A stretch of DNA of 64,000 bases from Maniola hyperantus (GCF_902806685.2 NC_048544.1:14223341-14287340), one strand, 5' to 3'; shown: positions 1-12,190, numbered from the stretch's first letter. Numbers and translations are program-made. The notes: generated from the sequence alone by a model not told the origin.

Positions 1-371
1 CTTAACGACATTACCTCTTTATATAATATAGCTGATCCCCGCGGCTTCGCCCGCGTAGATTTAGGTTTTTAAAGATCCCGTATAGCCTATGTCACTCAGG
101 AATAATGTAGCTTTCTACTGGTGAAAGAATTTTAAAAATCGGTTCAGTAGTTCTAAAGATTACCCCCTACAAACAAACTTAACGACATTACCTCTTTATA
201 TAATACTAGCTGATCCCCGCGGCTTCGCCCGCGTAGATTTAGGTTTTTAAAGATCCCGTATAGCCTATGTCACTCAGGAATAATGTAGCTTTCTACTGGT
301 GAAAGAATTTTTAAAATCGGTTCAGTAGTTCTAAAGATTACCCCCTACAAACAAACTTAACGACATTACCT
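1..371 (+). repeat. Tandem copies of short retroposon family A
   Basis: The tail of one copy is followed by two near-identical copies of about 180 bp, starting near 30 and 209. Each begins AGCTGATCCCCGCGGC and ends in CCTCTTTATATAATA. A third copy lies at about 1249-1427. The 3' half resembles family B, so A and B are related retroposons. No coding sequence is seen. Confidence 0.75.
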
Positions 372-375
372 CTCA

Positions 376-2767
376 AACGTCCAATTTTAATCATTCAAAG
401 ACCAAATATTATCTCCATAAACTGTTCTTAGTGATGAAATCATTTATTTTGATAAGGATTAATAGCATGAGTAAAATAAACGCGTTTAAATGTAGTCCAA
501 AAAAAATTCAAGATTTTTAAATAAAAAAATGGTTGCTGTGCCTCACTCGACATAGATGGGTATAGTGTGTCGCGGACTTTTTTGTAGATATTTATAAGAT
601 CTACAATTAATTAGAACATTTTATGGTTCTATCTTTTATAGTTTAGGCAGCGTACGCAAAATAAGTAACTTTCTGGTTGATTTTTTACACCTTGTGTCCG
701 AAAAACCCAAATATCTTACGGAACCCTATTTTTTTCCAAAATAAAATATAGCCTATGTTACTCGTGGATAATGTAGCTTTCGAATGGTGAAAGAATTTTT
801 AAAATCGGTCCAGTAGTTTTTGAGCCTATTCAGTACAAACAAACAAACAAAGTTTTCCTCTTTATAATATTATTATTATATTTAAATAAAAAAAATGGTT
901 GCTGTGCCTCACTCGACATAGATGGGTATAGTGTGTCGCGGACTTTTTTGTAGATATTTATAAGATCTACAATTAATTAGAACATTTTATGGTTCTATCT
1001 TTTATAGTTTAGGCAGCGTACGCAAAATAAGTAACTTTTCTGGTTGATTTTTTACACCTTGTGTCCGAAAAACCCAAATATCTTACGGAACCCTATTTTT
1101 TTCCAAAATAAAATATAGCTTATGTTACTCGTGGATAATGTAGCTTTCGAATGGTGAAAGAATTTTTAAAATCGGTCCAGTAGTTTTTGAGCCTATTCAG
1201 TACAAACAAACAAACAAACAAACAAAGTTTTCCTCTTTATAATATTATATAGCTGATCCCCGCGGCTTCGCCCGCGTAGATTTAGGTTTTTAAAGATCCC
1301 GTATAGCCTATGTCACTCAGGAATAATGTAGCTTTCTACTGGTGAAAGAATTTCGAAGAAAATCGGTTCAGTAGTTCTAAAGATTACCCCCTACAAACAA
1401 ACTTAACGACATTACCTCTTTATATAATACAACGGGCCGTGCAGCAGAAATCGTAATATTTTAATTTCGCCATAACTTCAAAACCAAACGTCCAATTTTA
1501 ATCATTCAAAGACCAAATATTATCTCCATAAACTGTTCTTAGTGATGAAATCATTTATTTTGATAAGGATTAATAGCATGAGTAAAATAAACGCGTTTAA
1601 ATGTAGTCCAAAAAAAATTCAAGATTTTTAAATAAAAAAATGGTTGCTGTGCCTCACTCGACATAGATGGGTATAGTGTGTCGCGGACTTTTTTGTAGAT
1701 ATTTATAAGATCTACAATTAATTAGAACATTTTATGGTTCTATCTTTTATAGTTTAGGCAGCGTACGCAAAATAAGTAACTTTTCTGGTTGATTTTTTAC
1801 ACCTTGTGTCCGAAAAACCCAAATATCTTACGGAACCCTATTTTTTTCCAAAACAAAATATAGCCTATGTTACTCGTGGATAATGTAGCTTTCGAATGGT
1901 GAAAGAATTTTTAAAATCGGTCCAGTAGTTTTTGAGCCTATTCAGTACAATCAAACAAACAAACAAACAAACAAACAAACAAACAAACAAACAAACAAAC
2001 AAAGTTTTCCTCTTTATAATATTAGTGTAGACAACGGGCCGTGCAGCAGAAATCGTAATATTTTAATTTCGCCATAACTTCAAAACCAAACGTCCAATTT
2101 TAATCATTCAAAGACCAAATGGGGCCGATTCTCTTGAACACAATCTCTAAACTAAACTAAATTAACAGGTCTACATCTATTGCCATCCTTTTCCGCGAGC
2201 AGCATTATGAAAGGGATAGCAATAGATTTAGGCGTGCCATTTTAGTTTAGTTTAGAGATTGTGTACAATGGAATTAGCCACATTATCTCCATAAACTGTT
2301 CTTAGTGATGAAATCATTTATTTTGATAAGGATTAATAGCATGAGTAAAATAAACGCGTTTAAATGTAGTCCAAAAAAAATTCAAGATTTTTAAATAAAA
2401 AAATGGTTGCTGTGCCTCACTCGACATAGATGGGTATAGTGTGTCGCGGACTTTTTTGTAGATATTTATAAGATCTACAATTAATTAGAACATTTTATGG
2501 TTCTATCTTTTATAGTTTAGGCAGCGTACGCAAAATAAGTAACTTTTCTGGTTGATTTTTTACACCTTGTGTCCGAAAAACCCAAATATCTTACGGAACC
2601 CTATTTTTTCCAAAATAAAATATAGCCTATGTTACTCGTGGATAATGTAGCTTTCGAATGGTGAAAGAATTTTTAAAATCGGTCCAGTAGTTTTTGAGCC
2701 TATTCAGTACAAACAAACAAACAAACAAACAAACAAACAAAGTTTTCCTCTTTATAATATTAGTGTA
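376..2767 (+). repeat. Cluster of retroposon family B copies
   Basis: Four copies (about 376-871, 884-1245, 1430-2024, 2030-2767) of a non-coding repeat up to about 600 bp long share the block from ATGGTTGCTGTGCC to a variable CAAA microsatellite followed by TTTTCCTCTTTATAATATTA. The first two are truncated at the 5' end. The fourth contains a MITE. Head-to-tail packing at the AT-rich tails suggests repeated insertion at the same kind of site, or unequal crossing over. It looks like a SINE or RTE-derived tail. Confidence 0.7.
2121..2281. mobile_element. Palindromic MITE inside a family B copy
   Basis: The 161-bp insertion has inverted repeats of about 41 bp sharing the core ACACAATCTCTAAACTAAAC. 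The sister copies at about 404 and 1507 read straight through CAAATATTATCTCC and give the empty site. Joining the two flanks rebuilds that site exactly, so no target duplication is evident. A relative lies at 41884-42052. No coding capacity. Confidence 0.75.
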
Positions 2768-3001
2768 GATTACATTCCGAGCTAGGCAGCAATGTTCCGC
2801 TACATTGCTGCCGCTACATTGCTGCCGCGACGACTATAGTTAGCGAATCATGCCTTAATTCGTTTGCAACATAGATATTATGGTACCTATTCATCCAAGG
2901 TTTGCAATCAACATTATTAAAAGAATCTGTGACATGTTGTAGATGCGTCATCAAATACCTATATGTAGCTAATAATTGTCTACTGTTAAATAAATCTCTA
3001 C
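2768..3001. other. Short spacer, no gene seen
   Basis: AT-rich sequence with a small GCTACATTGCTGCCGC direct repeat near its left end. It ends at the target-site duplication of the large LTR-flanked unit. No exon could be supported. Confidence 0.5.
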
Positions 3002-3006
3002 ATAGT

Positions 3007-3279
3007 ATAAACAACTTAACCTCCAATCCGGGTTTATTAGTCTTGGGATGAACCTAATATGAATCAAACGCAGTTCCGATGTCCACAGTCTTATATTCAG
3101 GTACACTTGTAACATCCACTTAGTTTATATCTAGCTTAATTAATCACCTAGTACTTATATCTCGCTTAATTACTTTTATATCGTCGATCTTTTACTCTCG
3201 CTGCGTCCGTCCGACGCCGCTACCACTGTCACACCTCCACTCACGGGTGACAGATGGCAGGTTTTCTGTGTTGCCTACA
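3007..3279 (-). repeat. LTR-like repeat, 3' copy of the large unit
   Basis: Read on the minus strand, it starts TGTAGGCAACACAG, has TATAAAAG near its middle and AATAAA near its end. It is identical by eye to 11799-12071. Outside it, at 3002-3006, is ATAGT. Confidence 0.75.
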
Positions 3280-5072
3280 GTCGTCCATCCTGCTCCAGAT
3301 ATGTCCTCATATCTGACCACTCGGCCTTCCAACCGAGGGTAATGCCCTCATACCCATAACTCAATAGGAGCAACATAGAATACCTTAACAGTCCTATATT
3401 ATAATTAATATGATTAGTATAATAATTCCTCTAACAGATCAAAGCTAACATTGTTAGATTTAACAAGTGCACAAAACAAGTGCCAATGAGACCTACAAAA
3501 TACTGGTATCAATAATCATTATGTACATTGCAATCAACATCTTTAAGTCTAATTCTTATAAATACACAACAAATCACACTGAGATAAGTAAATAGTAAAT
3601 ACTATAAGTCATTCTGATTTAAGCTTGATATTAAGAAAATTGTATGATCTAGTTATTGTTAGTGATATACGTATACAACCAATTCACAATAGTATAATCA
3701 AATATTGAAATCAACACAATTTATGTTAATACTTAATACAAGGAAATTATAGTGAAATCAATAATTTTATTTTTAAATATTATTCTGAACTACATATTCT
3801 TCAAGTTTGCATTTGTATTTAGTAATACGTGAATAAATATTTGCATGGCAAATGTGGCAATACTAATTATGAGAATTATAAAACATCTTTGGTAATTTGC
3901 ATTTAAAGCGAATAAAATATAATCAACCTTAAACAAAACAACAACGAGGAAAGAAAAGAAGGATAGTGAATTATCACCAACTTGAATTCTGAGTGCTAAG
4001 TACTCTATGATTTTAAACAATGTCACTATCAGTTTTCAATTAAAGTAAGTTTGTTTGCCCTTTCCTTCTTACCACTGTAATGACATGAATTCTAATCCTA
4101 CATAATGCTCTAATGCAACACAAATTACAATATTTTCACTAGTATATACATTTTAAGAGATATGGTAAGAGTTGTTGGATCCCATTGACCATTACTAACA
4201 CTTTATACAAAATTAATCACAAAGTTTTACAATATACTAATGAACCTAACTACTTCTGTAGACTTCATAATTTCTTTAAACTTAAAAATAAATTAAAAGA
4301 ATATCTTATAATCCAATGTTCTCATACAATTGATGAATATTTGATATGAGTTGACCTTGATTATAATGTCTTTGTAGTGTTTCATGCATTACCAATTTGA
4401 CTATCGTGAATTGACATTTAATTATTCTCAAGTGGTACCTACTGATTGACACCGTTGAAAAAAATAAATAAAAAAAAATATATATATATTACAATATAAG
4501 TATGTAACGTAAAACAAATAATAAGAAAACAATATGCCAATCTTTAATTGCATATATGTAGTATTATACTAAGCAATATCGGTAAGTATATGAATAATGA
4601 TTGTAAAATAATTTTGCAGACCAGAAAGGCAGAGATGTCGGCACAGATATTATGTGACCATATTTTGTACTCTACTTGAATAACAATAAAAGATAATTAC
4701 CTATCAAATTGAGTTATTGAATATTGAACCTATGTCTACGAAGTCAAGATAAATAATATGGTTAAATGTAGTTGTTATTATTAATAAGTACTAAGATCGA
4801 AACAAACCACAATGTATTCTAAGGAGACCCCAATAATCATATTATTCCAGAAATTTAAAGAAACATGAATCCACTAATTGATAATGATACACACAGTACA
4901 GATCACTATGAGATCTACAATGTGTAAAATGTAATCCTATATTTTCAAATAACTGAGACGACTGCCTCTGACTGTATCTCGATTGTAGCACAACAAATAC
5001 TATTATTAATATAACAAAATAAGTCACAATGATGTTAGCCAAGGTATTATTGTATTATTATAAACTCGTTAC
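3280..5072. other. AT-rich interior, no gene seen
   Basis: The first 100 bp next to the LTR is less AT-rich and purine-rich on the minus strand (GAGCAGGATGGACGAC abuts the LTR), as a polypurine tract or the end of an old element would be. The rest is AT-rich with only short random reading frames. Confidence 0.45.
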
Positions 5073-5220
5073 CTGTGATGCCCCATATCATCCTTGCACT
5101 AGGGGCAGATGCATGCATAACTGTGTCTACCATAAGCCCCGTAAGTGCGATAGAGAGCGCAACAGACGGCGTTTTGTTGCCCCATTTTATTGTCTCGCAA
5201 GCAACGAGTCCTTCATGGCA
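5073..5220 (-). CDS. Candidate internal exon of unknown protein
   Basis: A 148-nt minus-strand segment lies between an acceptor ending TCTATAG and a donor GTAACG, open in one frame for 49 codons plus one base. It encodes a hydrophobic stretch (around PSVALSIALTGLMVD) followed by a segment ending RMIWGIT. Base composition is clearly richer in GC than the surroundings, and the other frames on this strand contain stops. I do not recognise the family; a membrane segment is plausible. No partner exon with matching phase was found nearby, and it sits inside the LTR-flanked unit, so it could be a captured gene fragment or chance. Confidence 0.25.
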
Positions 5221-6475
5221 CTATAGACTTAATTGATGTAACATACAATAAAATCTGATTTCTGGAAACTTCCATTCTTGTACATTCTTGAGCGCGTAAG
5301 GACGAACGATGCCAGAGACCCTCGTCCTCTTATGATAATATGGTTAACTTGAACACGGTGATTGAGGACAAACAGCACCAAACGCTGCACCAACCCAGCG
5401 TCATGCTGAGCCGTGAATTGCCGCATCGGTCACCGTTGCTTGTCTCGTGTCAGTGTGTAACAAATGAATGACAAAGATGTAGGAAATTATTTCGTGATAC
5501 ATTGGTGTACTTATACGCTTTAATAACATATCAGCGATCCATACATTAATACCTAGCGAGTGAAGTAAGCAAGTCTTCGTGCGCGAACTGCTTATATAGT
5601 CTATTGGAATAGATGTTACTTGAAATAGTATTTAAGAATTTGCTCTTTACTGTGCTGTTTCCACCAAACATCAACGTAATACAATGAGTGACTGCGAAGA
5701 TGTACATTAACATGAACCGATATTTAGCATTTACAATCAGCATGTCATTTTAGATCTACTTTAAAGGGTCTATACAACTTCTAGCTACTACGTACCGAAT
5801 TCAGCAAGACATAATTAATATATCATTACGGAATACGTCAATTATAAGAACTTTAATTTGAATTTAAGTAACCCTTGAACATTAGTGAGTATCTGCTAGA
5901 ACAGGTAAAGTGATTTCCAACCATGATATCTACTTCTGTACCTCTATTCTATAGATAAATCTATTATTATTAATAAAAAGGATACACCCTTTCCACTTGC
6001 CGACCCCGAATTAGTCTGCTTGTTTTCCATCAAATTAACTAGACTCCCTCTTGTCACCATCGCGACCCGATCAGTTGCTGAAGTTCATACTGAAGATCAC
6101 CGTCCACTCGCATCGGGATTATCGAATCAGGTTTTACCAGACTATTATTGTTCGTCATTTTTCAGACGCTTCGTCAGCCGTTTTCCAATTCGTTTGTTGG
6201 TTCTTACTGGGACCAGCTTTTGTCACCGGAATACGATCCATTGTTTACGTCAGTATTGCCACCTTCCATTTGTCATTCTTGATTCCTTATTCTTAGGTCT
6301 ATATTATAGTCAATGCTGCCCTCCTTTGGCACGATTGCTACAAAATCAAAAATTTCCACTTGCTGTATGTCACAATTGGGACATGAATTAAATTTTCCAA
6401 TAACAATATGTCTCATTTGGAACATATAAAATAGACAACCTTTGACACAATTGGGACAAGTTATATTACATAAAC
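5221..6475. other. Interior of LTR unit, no supported gene
   Basis: Contains a GC-richer patch (about 5280-5450) and overlapping open frames on the plus strand at 6020-6391. No motif or splice context makes any of them convincing. Confidence 0.4.
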
Positions 6476-7466
6476 TATTCTCAGTAATTACCGCTTATCA
6501 CACCAGGAATAAGTCCATACATAAGTCGGTATTCTTTTCCCCCATTTGCCACTTGGTTCATCATAAAATATTCTCAGGAATCACCGCTTATCACACGAGG
6601 AATAAGTCCATACATAAGTCGGTATTCGTTTCCCCTATTTGCTTGTTGGCTTATCATAAACTATTCTCAAGAATCACCGCTTATCTCACCAGGAATAAGT
6701 CCATACATAAGTCGGTATTCTTTTCTCTCATTTGCCGGTTGGTTCATCATAAAATATTCTCAGGAATCACCGCTTATCACACCAGGAATAAATCCATACA
6801 TAAGTCGGTATTCTTTTCAACTATTCTCAGGAATCACCGCTTATCGCACCAGGAATAAGTCCATACATAAGTCGGTATTCGTTTCCCTTATTTGCTTGTT
6901 AGGTTATCATAAAATACTCTCAAGAATCGCCGCTTATCACACCAGGAATAAGTCCATACATAAGTCGGTATTCTTCTCTCTTATTTGCTCGTTAGGTTAT
7001 CATAAAATACTCTCAAGAATCACCGCTTATCACACCAGGAATAAATCCATACATAAGTCGGTATTCTTTTCAACTATTCTCAGGAATCACCGCTTATCGC
7101 ACCAGGAATAAGTCCATACATAAGTCGGTATTCGTTTCCCTTATTTGCTTGTTAGGTTATCATAAAATACTCTCAAGAATCACCGCTTATCACACCAGGA
7201 ATAAGTCCATACATAAGTCGGTATTCTTCTCTCTTATTTGCTCGTTAGGTTATCATAAAATACTCTCAAGAATCACCGCTTATCACACTAGGAATAAGTC
7301 CATACATAAGTCGGTATTCTTTTCAGATATTCTCAGGAATCACCGCTTATCGCACCAGGAGTAAGTCCATACATAAGTCGGTATTCGTTTCTAATATTCT
7401 CAGGGATCACCGCTTATCGCACCAGGACTAAGTCCATACATAAGTCGGTATCCTTTTCTCTTATTC
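6476..7466 (+). repeat. Minisatellite with 93/67-bp units and 253-bp higher-order period
   Basis: Twelve copies of a core ending in CATACATAAGTCGGTATTC occur. The spacings between core starts are 93, 93, 93, 67, 93, 93, 67, 93, 93, 67 and 67 bp. The long unit has an extra block of about 26 bp containing GGTTATCATAAAATA that the short unit lacks. The 93-93-67 block repeats as a 253-bp higher-order unit. The 93-bp unit preserves a 31-codon frame, but the 67-bp units shift it, so coding is unlikely. Confidence 0.9.
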
Positions 7467-7833
7467 ACTGGTTGTCAGTTCGTTTAGAGTCTAAAAATAA
7501 TAATCACATTCATAACAATGACACGTTATATCATAACAATATTAAACACCATTTTTTTTTATTAGCTTCCCCAAGACAGCCACCAGAAGCGATTATTTGT
7601 GTACAGTCAATAGAATGAATATTATAGTGTCAACGTTTATGGCAAACCCGCTAAGTGTTTGCTCCCTTAATATCTCATTTGATTAATCTTCTTCTTAATT
7701 TGCTTTATGGCTTTCAGTAATTTGATTAATGATTTGAAAGACTAGTTATCGAGACTATTGAACTCAACACTCAAATCGATATTCTCAACTATTTGTGGAG
7801 TATCTACAGTAGTAAACATCTTTAGTTCACCGT

Positions 7834-8001
7834 GGGCTCTACCGCGGTTGTTTGACAGCTACAATGTCACGATCGCAATCATCTCTGATTGGTTAATGCT
7901 CGCTCACTATTGGCCACAATGCATTGTTGCAACAAGAATCGCACAAATTCAGCCAATCAGACCAATAATGATTGATGCAGGTTTTAGACAATCGCCCTAC
8001 G
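7834..8001 (+). mobile_element. MITE family C, copy 1
   Basis: About 165 bp starting near CTACCGCGGTTGTTTGACAG and ending near TTTTAGACAATCGCCCTAC. Related copies are at 14926-15097, 34974-35141 and 60262-60493. No coding capacity. Confidence 0.7.
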
Positions 8002-8697
8002 TGTAATGTCTGCAGGTGATAATAATTGTGCAACTCGTTTGAAATTTTAATATAATTTAAGGGCACACACACAAGAGACAAATCCGTCTTTTGTTTATAA
8101 TAATTATATTAATAATTTATTTATTTAGTAAAAATATGCATCTCATAAGCTCCTTTTTCCAAAGTCAAATAGCTAGTCAAAATTTGGGCAGTAAAGGTAG
8201 GGAATCCGTTTCTCCACTATTTATCCGATGGGGCTTGCAAGGTTAAGATTTACACTTCTCTGTATACTGACAATTTCATTTCTTATTTCAGATCTAAACC
8301 TAAGTCACAGATCGAATTATTCGTGCATTATTTATACCCGAGAAACAACGATATGATAAAATTATGTGTTAGTAGGCTATATAAAGAAATACAACAATCC
8401 AGACCCTGTTATACATAACATTGCCACAGTCATTGCCGCTTCATTTAATAACACCTTCGTAACTCTCTTTTGTTATTAGAGACACATGTTTTAAAGTTTC
8501 CTTTACTCGTACATAAAAATTGAACTTCGTAACTTAGTATTTCTTTCTAATTTCTATTATTACAGCAGATAGTATCATCTATTAAGTTGGTAAGCCAATC
8601 CAATAATAACAACAGTAAATATGATGTACTTGGTAGTTAACCTGTTGTTCAGTGTGTGTTTTTCCGAGGTAGTAAGTACCTAAAGGCTTTGATTTAT

Positions 8698-9070
8698 GAA
8701 AGCAGATTGTACAACAAGGGCACCAAACAAGCCACTTGAGCCGAGTTATAAACACTGATTTTCACTTCGATTGCGAGGAAATGTAACAATATAATATTAC
8801 TATAAGTACATATCTATAGATTGACCGAAAAGAGTAGGGATTAAATGAGGGTGCTGTAATGAGTTTGTAGGTAGGTATAGGTCGCAACCTCAATACAAGT
8901 GCAAAAGTTCACTGGCACCATAGAAATTACATAAATTCTTTCTCATCCATATGTCATTCAGAGAGACTGTTGTTTACCTCTAAATACCTTGTGTATAACA
9001 GCATGAAACGCACTTTAGTCCTCTTATAGCCTGCGTAAAATAGAACCTTACGAGCATGAGAAGTGGAAAC
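8698..9070 (+). repeat. Dispersed repeat shared with 42066-42436
   Basis: Starts near TTTGTACAACAAGGGCA and ends near TTACGAGCATGA. It aligns over most of its length with 42066-42436. The family is unknown and no coding frame is seen. Confidence 0.6.
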
Positions 9071-11798
9071 GTGTTTTTATTTTATTATTATTTTTATTTT
9101 CCAAATTCTAAAAATCACGAATGCATGTCATCTATTAGTATAAGAGGATGTCAGCTACTAGTGACTTTATATGAATGTGATAGCTCACATAATTTTACCT
9201 TTTTTAATTATAAAACTCTAAGAACATTTGAAAGAACCACTGTTATGCTGATAAATAAATATTTTAATTCAAGTCCATTTATTTATTTTCATCTGATCTG
9301 ATCAGTTAAATTCACTTTAGGTTAATATAATAATGATTCAATTGATTTTCCTTTCATAACCTCACCTCTCCTTAAATGGTGGTTGCAGCAAATGTAATTT
9401 ATAATTTCCACAAGGGTGAGCAAACGGAACAAAAGTTCATACTAGCACTTAATATAAATTTTATTGGTATAAGAATCAAATAAAATTCCAACATCCACAT
9501 GGCTACTTTCGTGAGCATGAGTGTTGTATGTCTTTCTGTTTCTGGTATGTACATAGTTAGATTAATTCAAACCTGATATTTCATACCCTATACTTACTAG
9601 GTATTCAAAGTAATCTAATAACTCTAATTTGGTCGAATAAGTAAACCTACAGATTCAAAATAGGTTCAATGTTACCTACTTTATCTAGTGGACCAATTAA
9701 TTATTTATTAGCTGATCCACCCCAGGTCTAATTTTCCAAAATCTTTTCTTTATGTCCAGTAGTAGCTTAGTAGAGAACTCAAATCATATTTGATTATGCA
9801 GGGCCTGCGGGTTGATCTATGTCTGTCAGTACATAATACAGACTATTCAGTCGGTAGATAGGTATTCAATGGGTGCATCTGGCAATCGACTCTATTAGTC
9901 TCCCTATCACTGTCTATCATTCTCACAACCATACCATGCCTACCATAGACCCAAATCCAAAAATCTTACATTAAATGGTAGGTAATGAAAACACATGCAC
10001 CTGACACATATTTCAGGCATTCTATCCTTAAATTGTACTAAAATATTACTATGTGTATAGTTAAGTATGTAATTATTTAATTAAAGAAGAATAACTACTC
10101 ATATTGAGACTATTCAATTCAAAGTTTTAAGACTTTATTTTAGTTACTAGGTAAACTAGATTTGCCTCAATTAACCATAGTAGTATTCAGATGTTTCTTA
10201 CCTTCTTATTACTGTATTACATAACAATACCTTGAGGTTACAGCCTCCATCATAATGAGGCAGGCCGGGATGGCTTTTTTTTCTTTTGTATCATTACAAC
10301 AGGCCTCACACCAAGAGTTACTGTGTTCTTATCCGATCCATGCAGGTACATGACTGCTTCCAATCACAACTTGAAGGTTATGTGCACTTCTCCACCACAG
10401 ATGCAGGCCAAAACCACTTGTTCATCTCACATTCGTCGACCTCATCGTCAAGTCGGGGTCACAGGGTCGTGGACATCATCAGAAAAGTTGTCAAAACATG
10501 AAAAAAATGGTAACAGTTGAATAATCTCGGAAATATTTCATTTAAGTGACACCAGTATCAAGTACATACCTACTTGATTATATCAGACCCCTGTATATAA
10601 CCCAAATTTTGCACTAAAACCATTGATTGACCCATTGATGTAGATATGACCGTTGTTATTGTAAGATTATTATTTCTATTTTTAACTAAAGCATATGTAC
10701 ATATTTCTTTTTTTAAAATGATTGTTGAATGATTTAAATTAAGACTTGAATAAAATTATATTGTTAACATTACTTCCTAGATAGATAAAGTTAAGTAGAT
10801 ATTCATTCTAAATTTTCACATTTTATTATGCTATGATAATGTACTATAGGTAATAATTTGCACACTCAGTTATTGGTTGAATGTGTTAGATCAAAACAGA
10901 TTTAAGACCAAATTGTACCACATTCTAGCAAATAAACTCTATTTTTTATATTTCTACACTAGCTCATGTATCAAGTACTTACCTACATAATAATCTAATT
11001 GTTTTCTTGATTCTACTTTAATATAGGTAGGTGCCTATTTGGTTTAAAGTATTTCATATCACTTATTACCTTATTTCGATTTTAAAATACAAGGTGTTAG
11101 TACTACGGTGCGTTGCATCCAGTCTTAAAATTAATACTAATACTACTTATAACTTCATAGATCAAATCTTGGGCTAGGTATGTCCCTACATAATAATCCA
11201 TTAAAGCCGTCAGAACAAAACTATAATCCCTTACTTTGAACTCTCAAATAAGTCATAATGCTGATATCTACTTACTATTAATAATTATAGCCTTCACTTA
11301 CTCTGTTCTAAAAGTATCAATTGGTAATATTGTAACTTATCAAATACCTACTTAGGTATTTTGATGCAGTAATCTAACATTAGGCACTCTTAATATCCAC
11401 CCATGCTTTAATGAACATCCACTGTAAGAAGGTAAGTACACAGATTCACCGTTTCAATACAACCTATGGATGCATTGGACCCATCGACCTACGTACTTCT
11501 GCTTGTTCCAGACAGTGCAAGGTGCTTTCCTCAAACCAATCTCTTGAGTAGTTGCGTTGGAGACAACCCCTCCAACTCGATACAGGTCTACTCAAGTACT
11601 CCCAAAGTAATAGTGTAGCACCATTGCAGTTTGTATATATTTCATATTCACTTTGTTATTCGTTCAGGTAGGTTTCTTCATATAATTTCCGATATAAGTA
11701 CCTAATAAATATGTTGCTATGCGTCTTGTACAGGCACTTTTAACATCTTCCAGGATAGACCCGCATTTTTGGGCATGAATCACATCCAATCTTCTGAT
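9071..11798. other. AT-rich interior of LTR unit, no supported gene
   Basis: Mostly non-coding. Two patches look less random: 10286-10500, open in two plus-strand frames, and 11512-11585, a short plus-strand segment after a good pyrimidine-rich acceptor. Neither could be joined to other exons. Confidence 0.4.
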
Positions 11799-12071
11799 AT
11801 AAACAACTTAACCTCCAATCCGGGTTTATTAGTCTTGGGATGAACCTAATATGAATCAAACGCAGTTCCGATGTCCACAGTCTTATATTCAGGTACACTT
11901 GTAACATCCACTTAGTTTATATCTAGCTTAATTAATCACCTAGTACTTATATCTCGCTTAATTACTTTTATATCGTCGATCTTTTACTCTCGCTGCGTCC
12001 GTCCGACGCCGCTACCACTGTCACACCTCCACTCACGGGTGACAGATGGCAGGTTTTCTGTGTTGCCTACA
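11799..12071 (-). repeat. LTR-like repeat, 5' copy of the large unit
   Basis: Identical by eye to 3007-3279. It is followed outside the unit by ATAGT at 12072-12076, which matches the duplication at the other end. Confidence 0.75.
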
Positions 12072-12076
12072 ATAGT

Positions 12077-12190
12077 ATAAAATAAAGTCGCTTCCCGCTG
12101 TCTGTATGTTTAAACGCGTAGATCTTTTAAACTACGCAACGGATTTTAATGCGGTTTTCATCAATAAATAGAGTGATTCAAGAGGAAGGT
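12077..12190 (+). repeat. Retroposon fragment at the LTR-unit target
   Basis: Contains AAGTCGCTTCCCGCTGTCTG and ACTACGCAACGGATTTTAAT, wording common in lepidopteran retroposon tails. The large unit appears to have inserted at its left end. Confidence 0.5.

Larger units (their letters stand above)
3007..12071 (-). mobile_element. 9.07-kb LTR-flanked unit without gag or pol (LARD-like)
   Basis: Two direct repeats of 273 bp (3007-3279 and 11799-12071) read identical by eye. The unit is flanked by the 5-bp direct repeat ATAGT at 3002-3006 and 12072-12076. Neither LTR has a matching duplication on its own two sides, so a single insertion fits better than two solo LTRs. On the minus strand the LTR starts TGTAGGCAACACAG and contains TATAAAAG and AATAAA. 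The sequence just inside the 5' LTR contains TATCAGA, weakly like an initiator-tRNA primer site, and a purine-rich run precedes the 3' LTR. A 5-bp TSD and LTRs near 275 bp would suit a Copia-type element. The 8.5-kb interior has no protease, reverse transcriptase, RNase H or integrase motif that I can find. It carries a minisatellite, a MITE, a dispersed repeat and one candidate exon. A long non-autonomous LTR element is the inference; coincidence or rearrangement remains possible. Confidence 0.55.

Noticed and set aside
3007..3279. Independent solo LTR
   Set aside because: No matching TSD on its two sides, while ATAGT pairs with the outer side of the distant identical copy.
6020..6391. 123-codon plus-strand frame with a second overlapping 81-codon frame
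   Set aside because: Two different frames are open over the same bases, composition is not distinctive, and no motif or splice context is seen.
6442..7364. Open frames with a 31-residue repeat across the minisatellite
   Set aside because: The frame is a by-product of the 93-bp period; the 67-bp units break it repeatedly and there is no start, splice or family support.
10286..10520. Two overlapping plus-strand frames rich in Ser and His
   Set aside because: No recognisable domain; cannot be linked to another exon; both frames open suggests chance.
11512..11585. Candidate plus-strand exon after a strong pyrimidine-rich acceptor
   Set aside because: Only 74 nt, with a frame also open on the opposite strand and no partner exon.
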